Source: G963678445 sp963678445 (lineage in GTDB: Bacteria; Hydrogenedentota; Hydrogenedentia; Hydrogenedentales; G963678445). Taken from it: DNA of 64,000 bases. The notes under the pieces are model-generated. The model saw only the letters and a list, made by a program, of their open reading frames with translations. It was not told where the DNA came from and did not search any database. How positions within the stretch are numbered: position 1 is the stretch's first letter; each line of letters starts with the position of its first letter. The translations under genes were made by a program, and so were the position numbers. Positions 53,446 to 61,822 of this stretch are shown in pieces. Location: the NCBI GenBank assembly GCA_963678445.1, contig OY782877.1, forward strand, positions 1,116,001-1,180,000, written 5' to 3'.

Positions 53446-54261
53446 ATGGGACTTCGCATCAATACAAATGTAGCTGCACTTAATGCAGGACGAACCCTTA
53501 ATCGAACGACACAGAACTTGAATCGCTCTTTAGAGCGTTTGTCGAGTGGTCTTCGTATCAACCGCGCCCGCGATGATGCTGCGGGTCTCGCCATTGCCGA
53601 AGGATTTAATTCGCAGGTACGCGGCTCGCAAGTCGCCCAGCGTAACACACAGGACGGTGTCAGCCTCGTTCAGACCGCTGAAGGCGCCTTGAGTGAAACG
53701 CATGCGATCTTACAGCGCGTACGTGAATTGGCCATACAGGCTTCCAACGGCACGCAGAGTACCAACAACCGCGAAGCGCTGCACACGGAAGTGCGCCAGC
53801 TTCTGCAACAAATCGATGACATCGCATTGGATACCGAATTCAATGGTGTCAAGGTGCTGAGCACAAATCAGACCGTAACCCTGCAGTCGGGCGCTTACAC
53901 CAGCCAGACGCTGAACGTTACGGTTACTGGTGCAAAGACGAGTGATCTGAAGATCAGCACCGTAAGCGTGTCAACGATGGCCAATGCAGTATCGGCCATC
54001 AGTACAATCGATACTGCTATCCAGAGTGTAAGCACATTGCGAAGCACGCTGGGTGCATACCAGAACCGCCTGGAGTTCACAATAAACACCTTGGCGATTC
54101 AGGAAGAAAATGCTTCCGCTTCGGAAAGTGCGATTCGCGACGCGGATATCGCACGGGAAACCAGTCAATTTACGCGCAACCAAATCTTGGTAAGCGCGGG
54201 AACCTCAGTGTTGTCTCAGGCAAATGTGCTGCCGCAAACGGCACTACAATTGCTCGGATAA
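53446..54261 (+). CDS. fliC: Flagellin 3
   Basis: A 271-residue flagellin, ATG at 53446 (the in-frame start at 53431 lies over the RBS GGAGGAAAG). N-terminus MGLRINTNVAALNAGRTLNR, C-terminus ANVLPQTALQLLG. The D1 segment TQDGVSLVQTAEGALSETHA is shared at nucleotide level with flagellins 4 and 5 over about 75 nt, a sign of recent duplication or gene conversion. No sigma-28 box is seen just upstream, so it may depend on read-through from the cluster promoter or on an unrecognised promoter. Confidence 0.97.
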   Translation: MGLRINTNVAALNAGRTLNRTTQNLNRSLERLSSGLRINRARDDAAGLAIAEGFNSQVRGSQVAQRNTQDGVSLVQTAEGALSETHAILQRVRELAIQASNGTQSTNNREALHTEVRQLLQQIDDIALDTEFNGVKVLSTNQTVTLQSGAYTSQTLNVTVTGAKTSDLKISTVSVSTMANAVSAISTIDTAIQSVSTLRSTLGAYQNRLEFTINTLAIQEENASASESAIRDADIARETSQFTRNQILVSAGTSVLSQANVLPQTALQLLG

Positions 54262-54308
54262 GTGAATACGCCTATCTGAAAATATAGATAGAGGATAGAC
54301 GGAAGTGC

Positions 54309-54340
54309 CCCAGGTTCCCGCTTTACAGTGGGAGCCTGGG
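54309..54340 (+). terminator. Hairpin between flagellins 3 and 4
   Basis: CCCAGGTTCCC, 10-nt loop, GGGAGCCTGGG (one G-T pair), 47 nt after the flagellin 3 stop. No T-run follows. Shortly after it AAAGGAGGTGG resembles a strong Shine-Dalgarno with no start codon at the right distance. Confidence 0.5.
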
Positions 54341-54461
54341 CCGAATCTATTTGGAAAGGAGGTGGTTTATACAACGTATGCAGATGGATGTAACGCAGCT
54401 TGTGACTTCATCGTCACTATAGGGAGGCTGCGCAACAAAGAGCCATCTGCGGTATTGTTTT

Positions 54462-54485
54462 CGATCAGGCAGGGATACCTGATCG
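54462..54485 (+). promoter_or_regulatory. Leader hairpin with AGGGA loop, candidate CsrA site (flagellin 4)
   Basis: CGATCAGG, loop CAGGGATA, CCTGATCG: perfect 8-bp stem, 22 nt before the ATG. Confidence 0.5.
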
Positions 54486-54507
54486 ATGAAATCAAGGAGG
54501 TAAGATC

Positions 54508-55323
54508 ATGGGACTACGAATCAATACAAATGTCCCGGCCATCAACACTAGTCGGGTGCTGCAACGATCTACCAGCTCGCTTAATCGCAGTTTAGAGCGA
54601 TTATCGAGTGGATTGCGCATTAATCGTGCGCGGGACGATGCAGCAGGACTCGCCATCGCCGAAGGCTTCAACTCACAAGTACGCGGTGCGCAGGTCGCAC
54701 AGCGCAACACACAGGACGGTGTCAGCCTCGTTCAGACCGCTGAAGGCGCCTTGAGTGAAACGCATGCGATCTTACAGCGCGTACGCGAATTGGCCGTACA
54801 GGCATCCAACGGCACGCAAAGCACCAACAACCGGACAGCATTGCACACTGAAGTGCGCCAGCTTCTGGAACAAATCGATGACATTGCAGTGGATACTGAG
54901 TTCAATGGCGTCAAGGTGCTAAGTGCAAACCAAACCGTAACCCTGCAGTCGGGCGCTTATACCAGCCAGACGTTGAATGTTACGGTTGCAGGCGCAAAGA
55001 CGAGTGATCTGAAGATCAGCACCGTAAGCGTCTCAACGCTGGCCAACGCAGTATCGGCCATCAGCACCATAGATACGGCTATCCAGAGTGTAAGCACATT
55101 GCGAAGCAATCTGGGTGCATACCAGAACCGTCTGGAATTCACGATGAATACCCTGGCGATTCAGGAAGAAAATGCTGCCGCGTCGGAAAGTGCTATCCGG
55201 GATGCAGACATCGCACGGGAAACCATCAGTTTCACTCGGAATCAAATCCTGGTGGAAGCGGGTACGTCGATGTTGGCACAGTCAAATGTACTGCCACAAT
55301 CTGCGTTGAGCCTATTAGGATAA
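54508..55323 (+). CDS. fliC: Flagellin 4
   Basis: A 271-residue flagellin with AAGGAGG upstream of the ATG. N-terminus MGLRINTNVPAINTSRVLQR, with proline replacing the usual alanine at residue 10. C-terminus QILVEAGTSMLAQSNVLPQS ending ALSLLG, diverged from the VSAGTSVLSQANV of its neighbours. From about 54700 to 54930 it is nearly identical to flagellin 5 at DNA level, while both ends differ. The altered D0 ends could affect its position in the filament or its export. Confidence 0.96.
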   Translation: MGLRINTNVPAINTSRVLQRSTSSLNRSLERLSSGLRINRARDDAAGLAIAEGFNSQVRGAQVAQRNTQDGVSLVQTAEGALSETHAILQRVRELAVQASNGTQSTNNRTALHTEVRQLLEQIDDIAVDTEFNGVKVLSANQTVTLQSGAYTSQTLNVTVAGAKTSDLKISTVSVSTLANAVSAISTIDTAIQSVSTLRSNLGAYQNRLEFTMNTLAIQEENAAASESAIRDADIARETISFTRNQILVEAGTSMLAQSNVLPQSALSLLG

Positions 55324-55343
55324 GTGTTGAATGTAATTCGGGT

Positions 55344-55368
55344 GTAATGGGTTAGGGATGCCCATTGC
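55344..55368 (+). promoter_or_regulatory. Leader hairpin with AGGGA loop, candidate CsrA site (flagellin 5)
   Basis: GTAATGGG, loop TTAGGGATG, CCCATTGC: 8-bp stem with one T-G pair, 21 nt before the ATG. Confidence 0.5.
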
Positions 55369-55389
55369 AAATTCAAGGAGGATAAGAAT

Positions 55390-56205
55390 ATGGGACTACG
55401 GATTAACACTAATATTGCCGCGCTTAATACGGGTCGGATATTGGGGCAATCCACCAGCTCGCTTAATCGCAGTTTAGAGCGACTATCGAGTGGATTGCGC
55501 ATTAACCGCGCCCGCGATGACGCAGCAGGACTCGCTATCGCCGAGGGCTTCAATTCACAAGTACGCGGTGCGCAGGTCGCACAGCGCAACACGCAGGACG
55601 GTGTCAGCCTCGTTCAGACCGCTGAAGGCGCCTTGAGTGAAACGCATGCGATCTTACAGCGCGTACGTGAATTGGCCGTACAGGCATCCAACGGCACGCA
55701 AAGCACCAACAACCGGACAGCATTGCACACTGAAGTGCGCCAGCTTCTGGAACAAATCGATGACATTGCAGTGGATACTGAGTTCAATGGCGTCAAGGTG
55801 CTAAGCACAAATCAAACTGTAACCCTGCAGTCGGGCGCTTACACCAGCCAGACGCTGAATGTTACGGTGAACGGTGCAAAAACCAGCGATTTGAAAATCA
55901 CTAATGTGAGCGTGTCAACGATAGCAACGGCCGTAGCGGCCATCAGTACAATCGATACGGCTATCCAGAGTGTAAGCACACTACGAAGCACGCTGGGTGC
56001 ATATCAGAACCGTCTGGAATTCACGATGAATACCCTGGCGATTCAGGAAGAAAATGCCGCCGCCTCTGAAAGCGCTATCCGCGATGCAGATATCGCGCGG
56101 GAAACCATCAATTTCACCCGGAATCAAATCCTGGTGAGTGCGGGCACCAGCGTGCTCTCGCAGGCCAATGTGGTGCCACAAACCGCGCTAACGCTACTGC
56201 GGTAA
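55390..56205 (+). CDS. fliC: Flagellin 5
   Basis: A 271-residue flagellin, ATG at 55390 behind AAGGAGG. N-terminus MGLRINTNIAALNTGRILGQ, C-terminus ANVVPQTALTLLR; it alone of the set ends in arginine, as most bacterial flagellins do. The central stretch (VNGAKTSDLKITNVSVSTIA) differs from flagellin 4. It is followed after 20 nt by flaG, so the two are co-transcribed. Confidence 0.97.
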   Translation: MGLRINTNIAALNTGRILGQSTSSLNRSLERLSSGLRINRARDDAAGLAIAEGFNSQVRGAQVAQRNTQDGVSLVQTAEGALSETHAILQRVRELAVQASNGTQSTNNRTALHTEVRQLLEQIDDIAVDTEFNGVKVLSTNQTVTLQSGAYTSQTLNVTVNGAKTSDLKITNVSVSTIATAVAAISTIDTAIQSVSTLRSTLGAYQNRLEFTMNTLAIQEENAAASESAIRDADIARETINFTRNQILVSAGTSVLSQANVVPQTALTLLR

Positions 56206-56225
56206 GCTAAGAAAGGAGGTGGAGT

Positions 56226-56588
56226 ATGGGAGTTAGTCGTGTAAACGGACAGGATTTCGCGGCCCTGTTTGCGCCAAAAAGTGTGCAGCCCCCTGCTCCT
56301 CAGGTTCATGCAAATGAAGCTGCCTCTGCGAAAGAGGCTAAAGGCGCCTCTACGCAGAAAAAGGATAAGGAACAGGTGGGCGTGGCCGCGACGTCGACAA
56401 AAGCGCAACAATCCGTACCCAAAATGGGTGAACGACGATTTCGTATTGACCGGGACAGTAAGGGATTGGTAGCCCAAATCCTGGATGAAAATAATCAGGT
56501 GGTGAAGCAGATCCCCCCCGAAGAAATACTGAAATTTGCTAAAAGCATCCGAAAATTGGAAGGATTGCTTTTCGACAAGCGCGCATAA
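56226..56588 (+). CDS. flaG: FlaG family flagellar protein
   Basis: A 120-residue protein with AAAGGAGGTGG upstream. The N-terminal 65 residues are variable and Ala/Lys-rich; the C-terminal domain is the FlaG signature (RFRIDRDSKGLVAQILDENN, VVKQIPPEEILKFAKSIRKL, EGLLFDKRA). FlaG proteins influence filament length and are usually encoded beside flagellin and fliD. Here the gene closes the flagellin cluster and is followed by a strong terminator. No fliD is in view. Confidence 0.9.
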   Translation: MGVSRVNGQDFAALFAPKSVQPPAPQVHANEAASAKEAKGASTQKKDKEQVGVAATSTKAQQSVPKMGERRFRIDRDSKGLVAQILDENNQVVKQIPPEEILKFAKSIRKLEGLLFDKRA

Positions 56589-56621
56589 AGTATCGTATCG
56601 GTTGTAAACCGATGGACAGTA

Positions 56622-56654
56622 CCCCGGTAATGGCTCTCCATTACCGGGGTTTTT
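56622..56654 (+). terminator. Rho-independent terminator of the flagellin-flaG cluster
   Basis: CCCCGGTAATGG, loop CTCT, CCATTACCGGGG, then TTTTT. The only classical terminator in the cluster. Confidence 0.95.
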
Positions 56655-56899
56655 CTGTCAACGCCTCTTGAATCCCCCCCGTCTGTCAGAGTGACGAGGG
56701 TTTGGGGAATCAAAATTCGTCGGGGTGACGAATAGCTGTCAGTTTTCCATGGGATTTTCTTTGGAAAAGCCCCCCTCCACGATAGGAAAAACACCTCAAC
56801 CCTCACAAAATAAAGAACTTACAGAAACTGTATCCTCCACCCTGAAAACTGGCACGTCCCTTGCCATAAACAGGCACACCCAACATTGGAGGATATTCT

Positions 56900-58690
56900 A
56901 TGAACAACGTACGCAAAATCAACTCTCTTCTTCGGAATGTAACGCTGTTTGTTTCTTCGTTTGCTTTTGTTGTGCCCATGGCGCAGGGCTCGGAAACGAC
57001 TATCGAAGTGGGCACGACCTATTCTGATGCCGGCGCAAAGGCCTATGATGCGTATGATGGCGATTTGACCGCCGCGATTAAGACCAATGCCATGGTCGAT
57101 ACCTCGGTAGTGGGCAACTATTCGGTAGTGTACACGGTGACGGATGCCGCTGGTAATGAAAGCTCTGCGGTGCGCACGGTACGCGTAGTCGACACGAAGG
57201 CGCCGGAAATTACGCTCAAGGGCGACGCTAACGTCAGCTTGGCGGTAGGCGATGAATATGCAGAAGCCGGCGCAACGGCTCGTGATGCCTATGACGGCGA
57301 CATTACGCAACAGATTGTGGTCTCGGGCAAGGTAGACACCACGGTAGCGGGTACGTATGTAGTCAGCTACTCGGTGAAGGACAGTTCGGATAATGAAGCG
57401 ACGGCGACGCGTACGGTGGTTGTGGAAGGCGCCGATGTAGTCACCTTGGCCTCTCCGTTGCACGGTTCGGTGGTTTATGTGCCGACCAAAGACAGTGTTT
57501 TCCCGCTGACGTTGACGGCAAGCGCCGCGCAGGCAGTGAAGTCAGTAACCTACCTGGTAGACGGTCAGGAAGCCGGTCAGGCGACCGAAGCCCCGTTTAC
57601 CGTGGTGGCGGATGTGGAAATGAGCTGGTTCGGTTTTGGCGCGCACGAAGTGGAAGCAAAAGCGATTTTGGCCGAGACCGGTGAGGAAGTCGTTGCTAAA
57701 TCTACCTTTACCGTAGACTTGTCGGCAGAAACCGATGACGTAAACGTCGACGCAATCCCCGACAACCCCTTTGCCGTGCTCGCTATTGACGGCGACCAAT
57801 GGACCGCCCAGGACGTCGTGCTTGGCAACGGCGGCGTAGCCTCGACGGCGCTGGTGCGCTTCGAAGGCGCGACCGCAGAAAACCTGCAAGATGCGCCGGT
57901 GGTGTTGGTGCTCGATGGCCGGGTACGTGTGAGCGTACCGCGTAACGTGTTGACCGCTCAGGAATCCGGCATCGTAATGGCCACGCTGACCGAAGAAGTT
58001 GGCACCCTGTTGCACGGCGCCGATGACAGTGTTCTCCCCGAAGGCTACACGACTGTTGAAAACGGCTACTTCGTGCAGGTCAGCGTACTGGCCACCGAAA
58101 ATGGCGGCACCAGCTACGTCGAACTGGACGAAGCACGCTTCGCCACGAATCCGGTCAACGTCTTCATGCAAGAGCTTGGCGCAGAAGCCACCGCTTCGAT
58201 TAACGCAAGCACCTATGAAGAACAAGCATGGAACCTGCTCAGCCACCCGACCACAGTCGACAATTACGAAGCCACCCTGGCAGCCGGTGAATGGACGACA
58301 GTAGACGCCCAACAGACCTACGGCATCGTCAGCGCCAACCTGACCGACCTTTCCACGGTCATCTTTGTAGCGCAAACAATTGAAAACGAAGAACCCCAAG
58401 TCCTCATCGGCGACGTCAACATGGACGGCGTCATCGAAGACTTCGACATCACCCTGACCTACTACATCGTATACTGGGGCGAAAGCCGCCTCAATAGCTA
58501 CCTCAGCAGCCGCAACATGAACACCGTCGATGCACGCCTGGCCGACATCAACCAAGACGGCAAAGTGCAGACATGGGACGCAACCCTACTACGCTACGCC
58601 CTGAAAGCCGACTGGGGTCTGGACCGCCTCAACGACTACCTGAGCAACAACGGCATGGACCTGGCCTACGTCGGCGAGCCCCTCTCCTAA
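56900..58690 (+). CDS. Secreted surface protein with two DUF5011/HYR-like domains and a dockerin-like C-terminus
   Basis: A 596-residue exported protein; ATG with GGAGG 8 nt upstream. Signal peptide (LLRNVTLFVSSFAFVVPMAQ). Two Ig-like DUF5011 repeats follow: TTIEVGTTYSDAGAKAYDAY and NVSLAVGDEYAEAGATARDA, each ending in a YSV-type strand. A third Ig-like segment (VVYVPTKDSVFPLTLTASAA) and an acidic beta-rich middle lead to a dockerin type I-like pair of Ca-binding loops, GDVNMDGVIEDFDITL and ADINQDGKVQTWDATLLRYA. Dockerins dock to cohesins on the cell surface. It has its own terminator and no operon partner. Confidence 0.85.
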   Translation: MNNVRKINSLLRNVTLFVSSFAFVVPMAQGSETTIEVGTTYSDAGAKAYDAYDGDLTAAIKTNAMVDTSVVGNYSVVYTVTDAAGNESSAVRTVRVVDTKAPEITLKGDANVSLAVGDEYAEAGATARDAYDGDITQQIVVSGKVDTTVAGTYVVSYSVKDSSDNEATATRTVVVEGADVVTLASPLHGSVVYVPTKDSVFPLTLTASAAQAVKSVTYLVDGQEAGQATEAPFTVVADVEMSWFGFGAHEVEAKAILAETGEEVVAKSTFTVDLSAETDDVNVDAIPDNPFAVLAIDGDQWTAQDVVLGNGGVASTALVRFEGATAENLQDAPVVLVLDGRVRVSVPRNVLTAQESGIVMATLTEEVGTLLHGADDSVLPEGYTTVENGYFVQVSVLATENGGTSYVELDEARFATNPVNVFMQELGAEATASINASTYEEQAWNLLSHPTTVDNYEATLAAGEWTTVDAQQTYGIVSANLTDLSTVIFVAQTIENEEPQVLIGDVNMDGVIEDFDITLTYYIVYWGESRLNSYLSSRNMNTVDARLADINQDGKVQTWDATLLRYALKADWGLDRLNDYLSNNGMDLAYVGEPLS

Positions 58691-58715
58691 GCCAGAACAA
58701 CCCAACTACCCCCCA

Positions 58716-58752
58716 CTCGCGCACGACAAAAAAACTCGTGCGCGAGTTTTTT
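58716..58752 (+). terminator. Rho-independent terminator of the dockerin protein gene
   Basis: CTCGCGCACGA, loop of 9 nt rich in A, TCGTGCGCGAG, then TTTTTT. The A-run in the loop also makes it plausible for the converging C39-like gene. Confidence 0.93.
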
Positions 58753-58821
58753 CTATACACACGCCAACGAAACAAAGCCACTTACTGCTGTAAACCAAAA
58801 GAAACCCGAAAAAGCCATGAA

Positions 58822-59488
58822 TTAAACGGATATAGGCTTTTCCCGGTGTGTGCGCCGCCAAACTGCTGGCACGAGTAGGAAAAGCGCTGCGGCAATCAGA
58901 CCCATCACCCAGAGTACCCGGGATAAACTGGCTTGGGAGACGGGTAGTTGGATCGATTCACGGCTGACGAGCAGGCCGGTTTCGGTCACACCGAGTTGGT
59001 CTACATACCGTTTCCATTGCGCCACCCCGGTCGGGGTGGCGGGGAAATGCCGTTTCTCTGGCCAATCGACCACCGTAATCCCCGAGGCATTCTTCTCCAC
59101 CACCACGAAATGCCCTGCCGCACACGATGCCGACTGAAGATGCACAATCGCCCACAATTCCCCCGTCCAACGCGCCACCGCCGTTGCCGACCAACGGCAC
59201 GCAAGCGTATACAGCCCCTGCGCTTCCAGATAGCCTTGGATTTGATCCAGCGACGTCGCCTCCTCCTTCGTACCCAACACCGTCTGCAACGCATCCCCCT
59301 TGGCAGGTCGTCCCAACAACTGGCCCGCCACATAACCCGCACAACGCACCCCGCATGACTGCGCTGCCAAATCAAAACCCCCTGCCGCCCCCGCTCCCAA
59401 GCGCCACAAGACACAGCCAGAAAAGGGGACGGTTTTCTTTCTTTTCACGAGAAAAGAAAGAAACAAAGAAAAGCGGATACCTCGACAT
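58822..59488 (-). CDS. C39-peptidase-like membrane-anchored protein, probably frameshifted near its start
   Basis: The main frame (59466 to 58822, TTG start, 214 codons) has a papain-like C39 core: AAQSCGVRCAGYVAGQLLGR with Gln36/Cys38, then AAGHFVVVEK with His119, and TVVDWPEK with Asp134. A C-terminal membrane segment (VLWVMGLIAAALFLLVPAVW) ends it. The frame lacks a credible signal peptide. Another frame, from an ATG at 59488 with AGGG 8 nt upstream, encodes one (ENRPLFWLCLVALGSG) but stops at 59372. Joining the two near the C-runs at 59378-59392 gives a sensible exported enzyme. C39 domains cleave double-glycine leaders; here no ABC transporter is fused. Last gene of a five-gene operon. 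Confidence 0.65.
59432..59464 (-). repeat. T/C-rich hairpin repeat inside the 5' end of the C39-like gene
   Basis: On the + strand GTTTTCTTTCTTTTC, loop ACGA, GAAAAGAAAGAAAC. It resembles the hairpin at 16645-16674 and lies over the codons for FVSFFSREKKEN in the ATG-59488 frame. Confidence 0.65.
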
Positions 59489-59502
59489 ACGAAAAACCCT
59501 GT

Positions 59503-60654
59503 TCACCTTGCTGCGTCATTGGTGGGCCAATAGCGCCAACCGACCACGGTGGCAATGCTGAACAAAAGCAACATCGCCATAAAAAGAATCAGATTCGCAT
59601 GCCGCTCCCGCCAGGTTTCACGCTCGATATGGACCACCTGATCCGTCTCTCGATCCACTACCCCCGTACCCGGAGGAATATCTACCCAAAAATCGTCTTT
59701 AGACATCTCCTCATTGATACGCACGGTGGCAGGGTCTATATGGATTTCAGAAGTGGAATCAGACAATCCATTTTCGTGTTCCAATTCCAGAATCCGAACA
59801 TACATTTCACATTCTTCTATTTCGCCTCGTCGATGCTGTCCAATAAATTCCGACGTTTTCTTAACTATTTCCTCACTGGAATCAGACGCCAGTATTTTTC
59901 GGGCATAACATGGAAACCAAACCCCATTGATATAATGGTAATCTGCAAATTCAAGCCGCTGTTCAAGGGTGTATAATTCGCTGATAGGTTTATTCGCAAA
60001 TTTGCTTACTTCCTCGGGTGAGCAATCAGGGCGTAACACATAATCAACGGCGATAATCTTATCCATAGAATCTAGATAAATGTTTATTCCCCGGGGAAGC
60101 TCGCCATTCTTATCAACCCAGTACATTAGAATACGTTCCTTTTCATTTTCGAGCAAAAACGATATGCCGGGTTGCGAGAGGATATTTTTAATTCCCAATT
60201 CGGCAGGTGTATTCCCCATTAGATGGCGTGGATCCAGCACGTGTGAAGGCCGAAACGTGTCTTGTCGATTAATATCGCCGGTGATATCTCCTCCTGACAC
60301 GCCCAACAAACGTGCCTTCCCGTCGATTCGCCCTATCGTCATCGTATGACCAATCGGTTCGGCGCTTTCAAAGCCTCCTTGACCAATCAGCATACTTTCA
60401 AACCAAAGCCATTCTCCTTGGTAACGGAATTTTTCCTCCTTTTCCTGCCAAGCACCGGATTCCATGGAAAAGCGATATTTATACTGGCATTCCAGACTTT
60501 CAAAAGAGTCTATCCAGGCCAAAATATGTTGCCGCATCGTTTCCGCCTCGGGAGTAGTTTGCAGTTCAGCAGAAGCAACGGCAGAGCAACCTGTCAAGGA
60601 CAAAAGTAACGCCAGAACAAAGTATGTTTTGCTATGTCGAACCATGTGCGCCAT
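59503..60654 (-). CDS. Membrane-anchored lipoprotein-like protein, paralogue B
   Basis: A 383-residue protein starting directly after the paralogue A stop. The N-terminus has a lipobox (ALLLSLTGC), so it may be lipidated by the Lgt-like protein of this operon. The body (residues about 35-345) is a beta-rich domain similar to outer-membrane lipoprotein-sorting or DUF-type proteins (ILAWIDSFESLECQYKYRFS, GINIYLDSMDKIIAVDYVLR, GVWFPCYARKIL). A C-terminal membrane segment (NLILFMAMLLLFSIATVVGW) is followed by a short RYWPTNDAAR tail. The last 36 residues are almost identical to paralogue A, and so is the DNA, while the rest has drifted to about one-third identity. Function unknown. Confidence 0.75.
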   Translation of the reverse strand: MAHMVRHSKTYFVLALLLSLTGCSAVASAELQTTPEAETMRQHILAWIDSFESLECQYKYRFSMESGAWQEKEEKFRYQGEWLWFESMLIGQGGFESAEPIGHTMTIGRIDGKARLLGVSGGDITGDINRQDTFRPSHVLDPRHLMGNTPAELGIKNILSQPGISFLLENEKERILMYWVDKNGELPRGINIYLDSMDKIIAVDYVLRPDCSPEEVSKFANKPISELYTLEQRLEFADYHYINGVWFPCYARKILASDSSEEIVKKTSEFIGQHRRGEIEECEMYVRILELEHENGLSDSTSEIHIDPATVRINEEMSKDDFWVDIPPGTGVVDRETDQVVHIERETWRERHANLILFMAMLLLFSIATVVGWRYWPTNDAAR

Positions 60655-61785
60655 TTACCTTGCTGCATCATTGGGCGACCAATAGCGCCAACCGACCACG
60701 GTGGCAATGCTGAACAAAAGCAACATCGCCATGAAAAGAATCAGATTCGCATGCCGTTCCCGCCAGGTTTGCTCTCCTTGTTTAAAAACCTTTCCGGTTT
60801 TCGCGTTCACCATACCTGTACCCATGGGAATTTCAATTTCAAAATCAGATTTTTCTAAAATCTGGTTGATTATGACAGTCTCTGGTTTGATGTGAATTTC
60901 AGAAGTTGGTGAATTGGGTTCGCATTCAACTATCTCCAAGCGTCGAACATAGTATTCACAATACTCCATTTCACCATGGTCCGCCTTCCAATGGAGCGGT
61001 CGTTGTCGGTCCACACTTTCTTTTGTCGGTACGCTGGTAATTTCTCGAAAATAACACGGAAACCAAACCCCTGAAAACTGTCTATAATCCAGGAGTTCCA
61101 AACTACGTTCTAGATAAAACAGGTCATATATATCCATTTTTGTTAAACGTTCTACTTCCTCATAGGAACAGAACGGACGTTGAATAAAATCTATCTGGCT
61201 TACGCGATTCTGCTTATCCAAGTAAAGATTTACCGTCTTCCCACGCACCTCATCATCCGTACTCCAATACATCAGCACGCGTTCACCATTTCTTTCTAAA
61301 AGCGATGCGTTCCCAGGACGAGAAAGCAGGGTATAAAGTCCCGTGTTTCCCAACTGGCCTTTAAGTAGGAGGTATTGAAGCAACAGTGTTGATTGCGAAA
61401 ATTGAAGTTCTTCGTGATTTTTTTCTCCCATAACAATCACACCCTGTTGCCCTAACAAGGTGGCCTTTCCATCCACTAAAGATTCCTGCATCAAAGAACC
61501 GATAGGTTCCGCCTCCTCTACCCCTCCCCAACCGATTGTGGTGGTTTGACAATACGCCATGGCATCCTGCCAACGAAACGAGACCTCCTCCTCCTTCCAT
61601 TCCCCTGTTGGCATATCCCAACGATGGGTATAAGTGCATTGTAAACTGTTGAAAGAATCAAGCCACGCCAAAACCTCTTGACGTATCCTTTCCCCCGCTT
61701 CCCTGTCCCCGGGAAGCGCCGTATAGGCATTTAGCATAACAACCAAGCTCAAAAAAAACACATAAAATGAGAATCTTTTAAACAT
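60655..61785 (-). CDS. Membrane-anchored secreted protein, paralogue A
   Basis: A 376-residue protein, AAGGAAA about 7 nt before the ATG. Signal peptide without lipobox (YVFFLSLVVMLNAYTALPG), then the same domain as paralogue B: VLAWLDSFNSLQCTYTHRWD, TVNLYLDKQNRVSQIDFIQR, GVWFPCYFREI and TSEIHIKPETVIINQ. It ends with the shared segment RERHANLILFMAMLLLFSIA and TVVGWRYWSPNDAAR. Both paralogues share FPCY and a few cysteines. Domain and gene order suggest the two form a pair in the cell envelope. I do not recognise a named family beyond a weak LolA-like look. Confidence 0.75.
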   Translation of the reverse strand: MFKRFSFYVFFLSLVVMLNAYTALPGDREAGERIRQEVLAWLDSFNSLQCTYTHRWDMPTGEWKEEEVSFRWQDAMAYCQTTTIGWGGVEEAEPIGSLMQESLVDGKATLLGQQGVIVMGEKNHEELQFSQSTLLLQYLLLKGQLGNTGLYTLLSRPGNASLLERNGERVLMYWSTDDEVRGKTVNLYLDKQNRVSQIDFIQRPFCSYEEVERLTKMDIYDLFYLERSLELLDYRQFSGVWFPCYFREITSVPTKESVDRQRPLHWKADHGEMEYCEYYVRRLEIVECEPNSPTSEIHIKPETVIINQILEKSDFEIEIPMGTGMVNAKTGKVFKQGEQTWRERHANLILFMAMLLLFSIATVVGWRYWSPNDAAR

Positions 61786-61822
61786 ATTATTTCCTTAAAT
61801 ACTATATCTGTTTAAGAAAAGA

